Source: Paragonimus westermani
Taxonomy: Eukaryota; Platyhelminthes; Trematoda; Plagiorchiida; Troglotrematidae
Reading direction: 5' to 3'
Length of the DNA stretch: 64,000 nt
Assembly (NCBI GenBank): GCA_008508345.1
Contig: QNGE01000119.1
Span: forward strand, 274,862-338,861
Shown piece after piece: positions 1-9,375 of this stretch. The translations under genes and the position numbers were made by a program. Every line of letters starts with the position of its first letter. Positions within the stretch are counted from its first letter, which is position 1. A model generated the notes under the pieces. That model ran no database searches. It had not been told where the DNA came from and saw only the letters and a program-made list of their open reading frames with translations.

Positions 1-1510
1 AAAGACAGACTACCAGTTACAGAAAAGACGATATGTAAAACGTTGCACCGAATAAAACGGGAAAGGGTAATTGATACGGCCGTTTCTCTGGGACAGTAAT
101 CCTTAGGCTATGCGATCTGCTCAAAGTGCACAAAGAAGGTTTGTCTTTGAGACCCACTTTAAATGTGGACAACTCTCCTTCTCTGGCCAAGTGACCTATC
201 AGTCTGCTCGAACCCATCGGATTGGAAGTAGCAAAATATAGTCTCCAAGACATGTTTCACTTGATCGACATAACCCAAAGCCTGAATCTAAACAATCAAA
301 GGACTTTCTAATTCGACGTCGTTTCCCTATTTACGAACGTGCCCGCACTACAGTAAATTGACTGTTTATGCGATTATAGCGAACGTAGAAACAAATATGT
401 GGGCATCTCAAAGGATGAGCTGAGTGATCTGCTGGTGCTTTGTGCTAGTAAAGTTCAGTTCTTGTTTAACAATGTAATCTACCGACAAAGAGATGGAGTA
501 GCAATGGATTCGCCTGTGGGTCCCCTATTAGGTAAACTGGAGACTAACCCACTGAGTGCGACCATTGAACAGTTCACATTTTATAAGCGTTATGTTAACG
601 GTATTTTTTACGTCATCATTGAGGATTCTAACATGAACAGAGTTATGGCTGCCTTTAACTCAGCCCATAACGGTATCAAATTCACCAAACAGTCAGACAA
701 CAATGGACGTTGGCATATTAAAAAGAGAGGATGATTCAATCTAACGAAATGGGTACAAAAAACAGACTTAAAGTGTCTATTACGTTTACTTAGACAGTTT
801 CGTTCCGTTAAATTAAAAGTGAAACTTCATACGATTTCTGGTGGGTAAAGCGTTAAAGATATGCGCCCCTGACACTTTACAAGCTGAGCTGGACATTGCA
901 AGAAGTGTTAATACAGAATGGCTATCAAATGCGTTTCATTCAGAAGGCGATGCAGACAATAGGATTTAAACTTAAGTCACCACCCGTGATTAAGGAACTG
1001 ACATTTATTAGTCTTCTTTTCAAGGGAGATCCCATGTCCGAAGTTATCTCGAGAAAGCTCAGCAAGTCACTCGAAACAGCCTACCTGCTGCTCAGTTGTG
1101 TGTGAGTTTCCGTCCAACACCCGTTATCATGTCACAACTGAAAGACAAACTTCTCTATTCTACAACCAGCTGCTGTGTTTACTCATTTGTTCGCTCCTGT
1201 CGAGCATCGTGTCTCGGTCATACTACAAGGTGATGGAGTGCGTGAACACCTTGCGTGGTTGAACAGTGTTGTGATTAGAACGGTTTCAGCCGCGAGTGTT
1301 GCTCATCTGACCAACTCTAATCATGCTGTCAATAAGAAAGATGCTTTTCAGACTGTCTACCGACTGCCAGGAAATCTATCAAAAATGCTAACACTCCGAA
1401 ACTTGAACGTTGTGGACGCCAAATAATATCCGATTGCGTAACCCTGACCTCTACACGCAACAGAAATTCGTGCGGACACTTAATCAAGCTGACAATTTGG
1501 GACGAAGATT
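1..1510 (+). mobile_element. Penelope-like element, RT plus GIY-YIG remnant, pseudogenised
   Basis: This is a decayed Penelope-like retroelement (PLE) whose single protein would join a reverse transcriptase to a GIY-YIG endonuclease. Reading the plus strand with frame changes gives KVHKEGLSLRPT near 135, FDVVSLFTNVP near 320, and VQFLFNNVIYRQRDGVAM followed by SPVGPLL at 450-530. After that come YKRYV at 580-600, the thumb-like NGYQMRFI near 915, GDPMSEVISRKL near 1025, and a GIY-YIG-like part with YSFVRSC near 1180 and AHLTNSNHAVN near 1300. These blocks occur in the family's order. The catalytic YxDD-type pair is lost (YVNG where YVDD is expected), and there are several stops and frameshifts, so it is dead. 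The element starts left of the window. A longer minus-strand frame at 1329-1685 is a shadow. Assignment to PLE is firm; the exact clade is not. Confidence 0.85.
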
Positions 1511-4500
1511 GCGTAACGGGTAACAAACACACCGTCCATAACCTCTGTTGATCGCTCTTCTGACTTAACCTAGTTACTGTTTGCACATCTATTGTGTTGT
1601 AATTAGCCTGATGACCAAGCACAAAAAAGCAAGTCCTATTCGTCAGTTTATCGTTCTTATGGCTTCTATAGATACTTTCGAACAAACGATAACAACCACA
1701 ATGATAACACTAATCGACTAGGCTATTTCACACACAGACGTGCAGACTTGCAAAGAGAATGAGTCTCTTCCTGTTCATTGTTTTCGTAAATGAAGCGCAG
1801 AAACCTTACTTTTGTTCCCCAAAGATGTTTCGCAAAAGCTGGTCCACAGTACAGTCTGGTCATCAAAACAAAAGTCCTATAGATGGAACCCAGGCCGACA
1901 GTCACGCACAAAAGTGTCATACAGTTTACCAAGCATTGGTTGTGTTGACAATGAACTGCTGCCCCGTCTCTATGCGTGACTCTGTTGACGTGGTTACCGG
2001 GGCTGGAAAATGTTGTTAACATTAAGTGTGTGATACGAACATTCCGATAGGTAGGAGCCCAAAGCTGACTGTCTAGCATTTGTATGTTGTCTGTTGTTCA
2101 TAACCGATGACGTAAAACCTGTGAAAACGGAGACTATAAACCCGACTTACGGCCCCGATGTATTTATCAATTTACTAAGCAACAGGTAATCATATCAGTC
2201 TAACCCAGTGCTTCGATGAGTGTACAGAAAACAATAACCAGAATGGTTAAATACCTCTGTGTGCACAGACTGAGATAATTCATACTGAAACAGTTCTAAC
2301 CCATAAACTTGGGAGAGTTAACCTGGATGTGCCATATACCCACTGGTTGTTTCAGTGGAAAGAGTCAAATATCCGGTCATGCTGGCTGATCCCATGGTCT
2401 GTTCGACCTCGGCGGTTTGCAAATGGACTGCGTGTCTGTGGTGAGTTGGTGAACGCCAACCACGTTATGTGAAAATCGCTTGGCGTCCAATCCTGCTCAT
2501 TAACGCAAATGATCACGTGCCACACGGTGGGCCTGTGCTGTTCTCCTGTTGGTCAATCCTCCAATCAATGTGCGAGTTAAGTTCACAGTTAGTACCGCGG
2601 TTGTGATTTCAATTGTTGTCAGTTTCTTTTACTTCAGTCTGCTAATTAAAAACTTCGCCCACGTACGATTTTGTCATCTCGTTAGTCTATTTTCGGTTGA
2701 ATCAGTGACATCCAATCCTGAAGGCGTAACTAGTCCAGTCCCAGAGCGTGGTCATTCACTCGAGTGCTACGATTATGCTCCACAGTAGGATTGTCCAAAT
2801 ATTCCATGGACTTTTCTGTTCATGGTTATCTCATCATCAATATGCTCCGAAAAACCGAGGTCAGTTGTCACCTATTGCCCGTCGCTTACCATTTTGAAGA
2901 AGAGATTAGGGTTCGAAAGGACTGCACTGCTCAATCAGTTATGTAGATAGGAAAGGTTCACAGAGTGAACAGATCGTAATGTTGAGATCTAGAGAGTAGC
3001 ACACTCTACATCAAGTTAACCGTATGCACCAGGTCGATAGAAGTAAATCGTTGTTGGAAAGCGCGCCCAATATGAGCGTTTAACTTGCACACGGTTAGCG
3101 GCTTTCGTTTCTGGGTTAGATAGTTACCTTGAAAGGAGCCAAATGCTGTTTGCGCAAGTACGTCGTCACAAGTTGCTTATGCTGACCAAACCGTGGTAAC
3201 ACTAACATGCCTTGTATCCAGCCTGAACCAAGAGGACTAAGACCGAGATGCTTGTGGGTTGTTGTTTTTTTGGACTAGCCGATCAATGCTGGCTAGTCAG
3301 CTGGTGGTTCAGTACCAAAGTGAAATCTGCATTGCTCGGCAACAGAGAGACTGTCGTTGTGAGTTTTAAGCTAGAAAGAAAGGTACTGGAAATAGAAAAC
3401 TGAGAGAACCGAACTATAAAACCGGGGAGTATAAAACCCCAAAATGAGTTTTAATACTTATGTAGGAATATGAGAACGAACAATTGTCAATTTGAACTCA
3501 AAAATCAAACAAAACTTTCAGCATCCACGTGTGCACATGACTCGTGTTCGCAATACGCGTATCCGTTTATCGATCGCCCTCCTTTCATTATTCGAGTATT
3601 TCATCTACAAACTCATACTTCTCTGAGTTCAACGATACTCGTGACTGGTACTTCTCATAACATACTCAGTCAGAATAGAACACGGCGTGCGCCAAACTTT
3701 CAGTGGTTCTAATTTTCTCACGTAACTGACATATAACAGCCGGGGCACCCAGATCTACCACATAGAAATCAGTGTCGATCCAGACAACCGGAGTACATCA
3801 AGCTCATGAGTCTCAGTGATGTTATCGAAACTAAGCAACGGCCACAACAACCACGGATAACCTCGAAATCTGGGTATCAGCCAAATATCAAGATTTCATT
3901 AATCGCTCAGTTTGACTCAACTCGTGTGCATCAACCCGGTTCCTTAACGTCCTTCGCCACTGCAGCAAGAAAACCACGGCGGTGATTGCTGAGTGCACAT
4001 CGCATGGTTTAATTCTCCCCCGAATGTGTCCTAGTTATTTTGTGACATTATACTCTCGTGATTTGTGTTTGGAAGTCTGATCGATCAGATTCATACACCT
4101 TGCATTCCATACCCATAGGCCAGGTCGGATTGTGGTCAAAAGCTTCGGTTTATCAGATTACAGCTGTTATTTATACTAGATATGTTTAAACATGAACAAG
4201 AAGACCATCAAAGGCAGGCTTCCGAATAAACGTTAGACATCAACAACTTTAATGTATTTTTTGGAACTGTAAAATCCATAGCCCAAAGTTAGTATTATTC
4301 ACTATTCCATTAGATCTGACCTCATGTGTTGTATTCAGAACCAAGTTGTCGAAAGTCAAACTCGGTGTATGAATATGTAGTGTTTATAGTGTTGGTTTTC
4401 TAAAAGTAACACATCATTCAGAATGTTTCGGATACTAACCCACTGACGGGCCTCAATACAGGTTATCAACATTTGTCTATTCCGTAATCGTTCATCACTT

Positions 4501-5249
4501 CAACATGTTATTTCCATCAAACCACCACAAGCAACTGACGATCATAAAAAATCTTATCGCACGAATTGTAAAAAATGAGCTAATCCTTTCATATTCTAGT
4601 GATCAAGGTAATTGTTTTAGACAAATATCATATAGCATAAGCCACTCATCGAGTACAGTTACATAAATGTCTGGACTCTGACTGTTCATTCTAGATCATT
4701 TGTTTGGTATTCGGTTTAGAAAAAAAGTGTACACAAGTTCACGTGAAACTGTCCAGTAGTTGGACAGAATAGTATTCGTTCTTCAGTAGCCACGGTAGTA
4801 GCACACAAATAACGGGTAAAGTTTTACAAGGTGGTAAGTTAATTTCATCAGTCAATGGCATACACCTCATCTGCATGTTCACAGACACAGATCATTACTA
4901 GTAAGATGCACAAGAAAAACAAATGTAAATTATTCAGACAGGATACATTTCGGGTGTTCAGTAGCGATCTACTGGTGCTTAACATAGGAGAGGAAATACT
5001 GTATTATTTTCTAGGTCAATTTAAAGTTCTTCTGCTATCCATCCCTAAAATAATCAGCGAGAAACAGCGCCTTGATGAGAGGGGTGAAAATACTTAATAA
5101 TGTGACCGAACGTTATAATGCTCGAGGTTCATACTGTTGATCATTCGAGAAGAAGGAACCCACGTGAAAAACGAACGTGCAGTGATCATTACAATCTAAC
5201 AATGAACATAAGTAGCCCTTGTTAATCTTTCTAGCCTTACAAAATGTGA
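1511..5249. other. No recognisable gene (3.7 kb)
   Basis: The first part may hold the 3' untranslated tail of the Penelope-like remnant. I see only short open frames, none with a recognisable domain, motif run or splice context. Composition is AT-leaning. Two copies of ATACAATCCC lie head to tail at 5251-5270, just before the next LINE. Confidence 0.5.
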
Positions 5250-5273
5250 CATACAATCCCATACAATCCCATC

Positions 5274-6368
5274 CATGCTTGCTACCTGGATATGTCCAAA
5301 GCCTTCGACCGTGTTAACCATAGCATACTTTTACAGAAGCTAAAACAACACGGTGTCACGGGTAAACTATTGGCTTGGTTAGAGAACTACCTGATGGACC
5401 GTGTTATTCAAGTCAGAGTCGACGGTGCTTTATCGAAGCCAGTTGCGGTCACAAGTGGAGTACCTCAAGGATCGGTTCTTGGGCCAACCCTCTTTCTAAT
5501 CTACGCTAACGACATACCAAACCTTGTTCGATGTAAAATTATCTTATTTGCAGATGATATCAAGTTATGGGCGAGTATACACACCTCCGAAGACTGTGTA
5601 CTTTTGCAGGAGGACCTCAACGCACTATATGATTGGTCATTGAGAAACAAATTACCCTTCAATTTTCAAAAATGCAAAATGCTCAACATAGGAAAATGTG
5701 TTGAATTCACCTACACACTGGGTCCGCATCGTCTTGCATGGACTACTGACGAAAAGGACTTGGGTGTTTGGATTAGTAGCAGCTTGAAGACCTCATTACA
5801 GTGTACTGCTGTCTACAAGCGGACTTCAAAAATCCTGGCACTGTTGAAACGGATCTTCGGTAGATTCACAAGACAGACGCTGCCCAGTATACTCAACACG
5901 TATATCAGACCAACGATGGAATATGCTGTCCAAGTCTGGTCACCATGGCTTCAAAAGGATATAGTTCTGCTACAGCGAATATACCACCGAGCTACCAAGT
6001 TGGTGACTGGACTCCAGAGCAAACCATATGAGGAGAGGATTGAAAGTCTTAAGTTGTTTGACTTCTGCTATCGCCGCATCAGAGGCGATTTGATCCTTAC
6101 ATACAACATATTACACACACCGAACCACCCGCTCCAAAAACTGTTTGTCCGGCGAGAACCGCGAATTAGCAGGACTCACGATTATTTGCTAGCAGTACCG
6201 CACTCGCGAGGGAACAGCCGGAGGTACTTCTTTGCAGTCCGCGTGTGTTTCGCCTGGAATTCTCTACCCCAAGATGTCGCTCACTCACCCAACTTAAATA
6301 TTTTCAAAACTAATCTAGACTCATTTTTATCTACACAACCAAATATCGAACCCCCACACAGTGCTTAA
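5274..6368 (+). CDS. LINE reverse transcriptase, C-terminal part of ORF2
   Basis: About 364 codons of reverse transcriptase are read without a stop or frameshift. The finger/palm block YLDMSKAFDRVNHSILL is followed by SGVPQGSVLGP, the usual dNTP-binding region, near codon 58. FADDIKLW near codon 88 carries the two catalytic aspartates. The thumb and C-terminal region has the family-typical RYFFAVRVCFAWNSLP and FKTNLDSFL. The endonuclease domain and the first part of RT are missing, so the copy cannot mobilise by itself. The ATG at 5292 is an internal methionine, not a real start, because homology runs upstream of it. CR1/Jockey-type is the best placement; a phylogeny would be needed to separate these clades. 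Confidence 0.85.
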   Translation, partial: HACYLDMSKAFDRVNHSILLQKLKQHGVTGKLLAWLENYLMDRVIQVRVDGALSKPVAVTSGVPQGSVLGPTLFLIYANDIPNLVRCKIILFADDIKLWASIHTSEDCVLLQEDLNALYDWSLRNKLPFNFQKCKMLNIGKCVEFTYTLGPHRLAWTTDEKDLGVWISSSLKTSLQCTAVYKRTSKILALLKRIFGRFTRQTLPSILNTYIRPTMEYAVQVWSPWLQKDIVLLQRIYHRATKLVTGLQSKPYEERIESLKLFDFCYRRIRGDLILTYNILHTPNHPLQKLFVRREPRISRTHDYLLAVPHSRGNSRRYFFAVRVCFAWNSLPQDVAHSPNLNIFKTNLDSFLSTQPNIEPPHSA

Positions 6369-6505
6369 ATTCTGTAAAAAAAACTCACAGACGCATTCTT
6401 GTTTTTCATTTTACGCACATCACATACTTCCATCCTGTGGTAATTGTAAAGCTGATTGCTTCTTATACCATTAAAACCTTGAATTACCTTGAATTACCTT
6501 GAATA
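5274..6505 (+). mobile_element. CR1/Jockey-type non-LTR retrotransposon, 5'-truncated, with 3' tail
   Basis: This is the 3' portion of a LINE. Homology to RT begins at HACYLDMSKAFD (5274), and an in-frame stop lies upstream at 5247, so the 5' end is truncated inside the RT domain, as is usual for incomplete target-primed insertion. The ORF stops at 6368. A short 3' UTR follows, and the element ends in a tail of CCTTGAATTA repeats: 6477-6486, 6487-6496 and a partial at 6497-6505. Short 3' repeats instead of poly(A) are usual for CR1-like LINEs. I could not define a target-site duplication. It looks young relative to the other elements here because the frame is open throughout. Confidence 0.85.
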
Positions 6506-6954
6506 CACTGATCAAGTCCGGTTTGACACCTGGCTACATCTTTGGATGGAGCACGCATCAACAGAACACACTGTCACTAACGCGTTCGTTACATCATCAA
6601 ATATTACTGCGCAACTGTCATGCACGAATTTACAGCTTACCTCCTACCGGTGATCTCTAGTAGATTTTGATGGACAAAGGCGGGCGGGAATTCGGGTTCT
6701 TTGCATGAAAAGCTTATTTTTACATCTACCGAACGGAATGGTGGGGACTGCTGGGAACAAGATAGACATCATATCAGAGAAGTTTGTCTGAAAAGTAGTG
6801 TACATAAAATTTATGGCATTATTAGTGAAGAGTTGCGAGATTTGGTTGATTTCAGGTTGACTATCGTTCAGTCGATCGCAGCCTTCGCACTCAACCAGCC
6901 TTCTTTGAAAGAAGCACTATACCCGATTTTCTTTCTTGTTAGAGCTCTTGTTTA
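6506..6954. other. No recognisable gene
   Basis: An 84-codon plus-strand frame covers 6701-6955 (MHEKLIFTSTERNGGD at its start). I recognise no domain in it. It abuts the duplicated repeat unit that follows, so it may be repeat-derived or chance. Confidence 0.4.
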
Positions 6955-7065
6955 AAGGTCGACTAGGGTTAACGGACAGTAACGGTGTCTCCTATCGAAA
7001 TGATCAAACAATCTGTTCAGTAATCGCAAACGAAAGTGGTTGAGCGCTCAATTGGGATATTTTCG

Positions 7066-7312
7066 TCGTGCCTAATATGAGTTCAGTGGTGCAGTGGTCC
7101 ATACGGTTGCCTCACGAAAGTGTGATCAGAGTTCTAGTCCCGGACGTGGCAAGGACATGCACTACTGACGAATTCTAATGAGAACGGAACTCGATTCCGG
7201 TATTTGTTTTTTAAATGGGCTGGCTGAAAAGCCCATGGAGATGCGATAGTTGCGATCAATTGTGGGTGATGTTCAATCTGTGTGAGAAACCAAAATCCTC
7301 TACTATTCACCA
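7066..7312 (+). mobile_element. tRNA-derived SINE, copy 1
   Basis: This is a short retroelement with an internal RNA polymerase III promoter. An A-box-like GGTGCAGTGGT lies at 7089-7099, and a B-box-like GAGTTCTAGTCCC about 30 bp downstream. The body continues through CCGGACGTGGCAAGGACATG, CACTACTGACGA and a small ATGGGCT/AGCCCAT hairpin at about 7216-7236. It ends in an AT-rich CTACTATTCACC tail. Two further copies, at 38574 and 45812, share the same order of blocks, which defines a family. No protein is encoded; mobilisation would depend on a partner LINE. Confidence 0.75.
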
Positions 7313-7492
7313 CTAATCACAACACCCCTCAATAAGTTATGATTTCTCCGATTTCAACTTGCAATGAAGTCCTAGTCGGGAGTCATCGACTGGAGTTAAC
7401 AAGACAGTTACTGCATCTCCTGTCGAGGCGATCGAGTAACCTGATCACTACTCACAAGCGAACGGGGTTGAACTTTGAAGTATGATATTTCC

Positions 7493-7553
7493 GTAGTGTC
7501 TAACGTGAGATCGATGGTGCAGTGGTTAACATGTTTGCCTCATGAAAGCAAGG
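7493..7553 (+). mobile_element. tRNA-derived SINE, truncated copy
   Basis: CTAACGTGAGATC is followed by GGTGCAGTGGTTAAC and GCCTCATGAAAG, which match the heads of the copies at 7066 and 45812. Similarity stops soon after, before a B box, so only the first 60 bp remain. Confidence 0.6.
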
Positions 7554-8105
7554 TTATACACTGCAGAAGGGCTGTAAGAGGAGCGAAAAAAAATCCGACA
7601 GTTCCCGTCAGATGTCAATGGCTTGGACTGGACAAATTCACAGCACCTACTGATCGGTGAACAATCAGGACTGGATTATTGTCAGTTGAACATTACTTGC
7701 TGTTGATGACAGTTTCTACCGTTCCAATAAATTTCCTAACTTGAACTCTTACAAAAGAAAATATAACACACAGCTTGTGTCCATGTTAGGGTTCAGAGCG
7801 TAGATCTCATTCGGATCCTGATCAAACAATCATATTTAATCATTTAAATAATGTCGTGTATAAGTAGTTTTCGACTTACATTAAGCGGCAATTTGCTGAT
7901 GTAACAGAGACTCAAGACTGTTGTAGTTACGTTGGAAAAATCGGTCAACTAGTGCATCTAAGCCTAAAAGTTTCAAATAAAGTCATTTCGTAAATAGACG
8001 ACAATTAAGGTTACCGACTCGAGGTTCATTTACATTATCCTTTCTTAATTGGCACAAACAGATAGTCTAACCGGACAGTGCGCCTGCTACAGGTAACAGT
8101 ATAAG
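7554..8105. other. No recognisable gene
   Basis: Nothing with a domain or repeat identity is visible to me. TAAG at 8102-8105 is repeated just after the fold-back element at 8416-8419. Confidence 0.45.
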
Positions 8106-8415
8106 TGTTGTATAACAGGCAGTTTCGTTGTGAGTAGTATACTACTCACAAGTAGTGTATCACCCACATGGGGACATTCAGGAGCAAAAGGACAAGCCCC
8201 GAACACGACGGACATGCACTCACATACATTGGGTGACAGTACGTGGCCATTCGCCTCGGTGAAAGTTCTCACACATCATGTACACACTGTTTCGATAGTC
8301 TCTTCTTGTCCGTCGTGTTCGGGGCTTGTCCTTTTGCTTCTGAATGTCCCCATGTGGGTGATACACTACTTGTGAGTAGTATACTACTCACAACGAAACT
8401 GCCTGTTATACAACA
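8106..8415. mobile_element. Fold-back (long terminal inverted repeat) element
   Basis: A left arm at 8106-8214 is the reverse complement of a right arm at 8307-8415. I count one mismatch in 109 bp (G at about 8182). The spacer is 92 bp (8215-8306). Each arm starts TGTTGTATAACAGGCAG and contains a perfect internal palindrome, GTGAGTAGTATACTACTCAC. Flanking TAAG lies at 8102-8105 and 8416-8419 and could be a 4-bp target-site duplication. There is no coding capacity; several short frames here are mirror images of each other through the palindrome. It resembles a non-autonomous fold-back/MITE-type DNA element. Diverged relatives lie at 9189 and 57301, so it is dispersed and not a single local inversion. 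Confidence 0.8.
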
Positions 8416-8419
8416 TAAG

Positions 8420-9188
8420 GAAGCTGTCCTAACATAACTATGTCTGGAGGATGTGCCGTAATTAGAGACAAAATGGAAGTTTTGCTTCTCCCTATATGTT
8501 GCCTTGCTACATACCATTTAAACAAGCTGCCAATCTAAAATGAATTCACCCACAACTGTTGAAAACGATACCGCCTGTTTACTATCATGCTGCTCAACAC
8601 GCAAATTGCATAGCACTACAATGAGCGGTTAGCTCAACTCCAGCTGCCCTTCTTGAACCGTCATATCCACAAACAGTTACAGTCTTTGCACGTTCTTGTG
8701 GAACAGGATGTGTTTTCAGGTGTTTACTACTGAGTCCCATATCTTGAGTAGCTTATTTCAGTCCTATCCCAGTGATTCCCATTGTGACCCGTCAAACACA
8801 AAAACAAAATTCACACGACCACACGACAGACAGACTCGGCTTGAGTCGAATAGTCAGTACAGCTTGGAGTAGAGGGGCATTACCAGATTGATAGTGATGT
8901 TGTACGAAGGTAACAAAAACCTGGATCACTACAGCCAGTTTTTAAACTGTCTTCGTCGCGTTGACCTTATGCTGTCATTTTGGACAAATTGAACTAAGTT
9001 TGCACAGGCTCAAATAAAATATAACTTATGTACTGACGCACTGTTAGGTTAAAACACTAAAATGACGGAAACTAGTGAACTGTATTTGTCTGTCATGAGG
9101 TGACAACCTAAAAGCGAGTGGTTAGTTGCTGATATTTGATTCCAATCTTTCCAAATATTATCGCCAATATACGCAGGTACTACTGTTC
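8420..9188. other. No recognisable gene
   Basis: No domain-bearing frame, tRNA or repeat family is recognised between the two members of the fold-back family. Confidence 0.45.
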
Positions 9189-9375
9189 TTGTATAAAATA
9201 CACCTTCGTTCCTGAGTAGTGTAGTACCTACAATGGGGAACTAAAAGGCACGTCTCGACGCCACGAAGACAAGGGAACAGTTGCAACTACTGGAACTGTG
9301 CGTATGCACTATGGGAGACGTATCACCAAGGCGAATGACAATGGACTACCACCCAATGTGTGTGGATACGCGTCA
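9189..9375 (-). repeat. Decayed relative of the fold-back element
   Basis: TTGTATAA, TTCGTT, TGAGTAGT, ACAATGGGGA and AAAAGG occur in the same order as in the arm of the element at 8106, with an internal deletion. At 9332-9362 the reverse complement of ACATTGGGTG and CATTCGCCT(C/T)GGTG from that element's spacer is present. It therefore represents one arm plus spacer in the opposite orientation, with the second arm missing or too diverged to see. Confidence 0.6.

Larger units (their letters stand above)
6955..7553 (+). repeat. Tandemly duplicated unit, period about 427 bp, carrying a SINE head
   Basis: The stretch 6955-7090 recurs at 7382-7520. Both start GTCGACT followed by GTTAAC, and both carry related TCTCCT(A/G)TCGA, a CAA-CGAA block and a GGTTGA block in the same order. 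Both run directly into a SINE head with GGTGCAGTGGT. The first unit continues through a whole SINE; the second loses similarity after about 7553. This could be a local duplication, or two insertions of a longer composite whose 5' 110 bp precede the tRNA-like part. Divergence between units is substantial, so it is old. Confidence 0.65.

Noticed and set aside
1329..1685. 118-codon minus-strand frame
   Set aside because: Antisense shadow of the Penelope GIY-YIG remnant.
8087..8517. Four overlapping 61-82 codon frames
   Set aside because: They are mirror readings of the fold-back arms; the same peptide appears from both arms.
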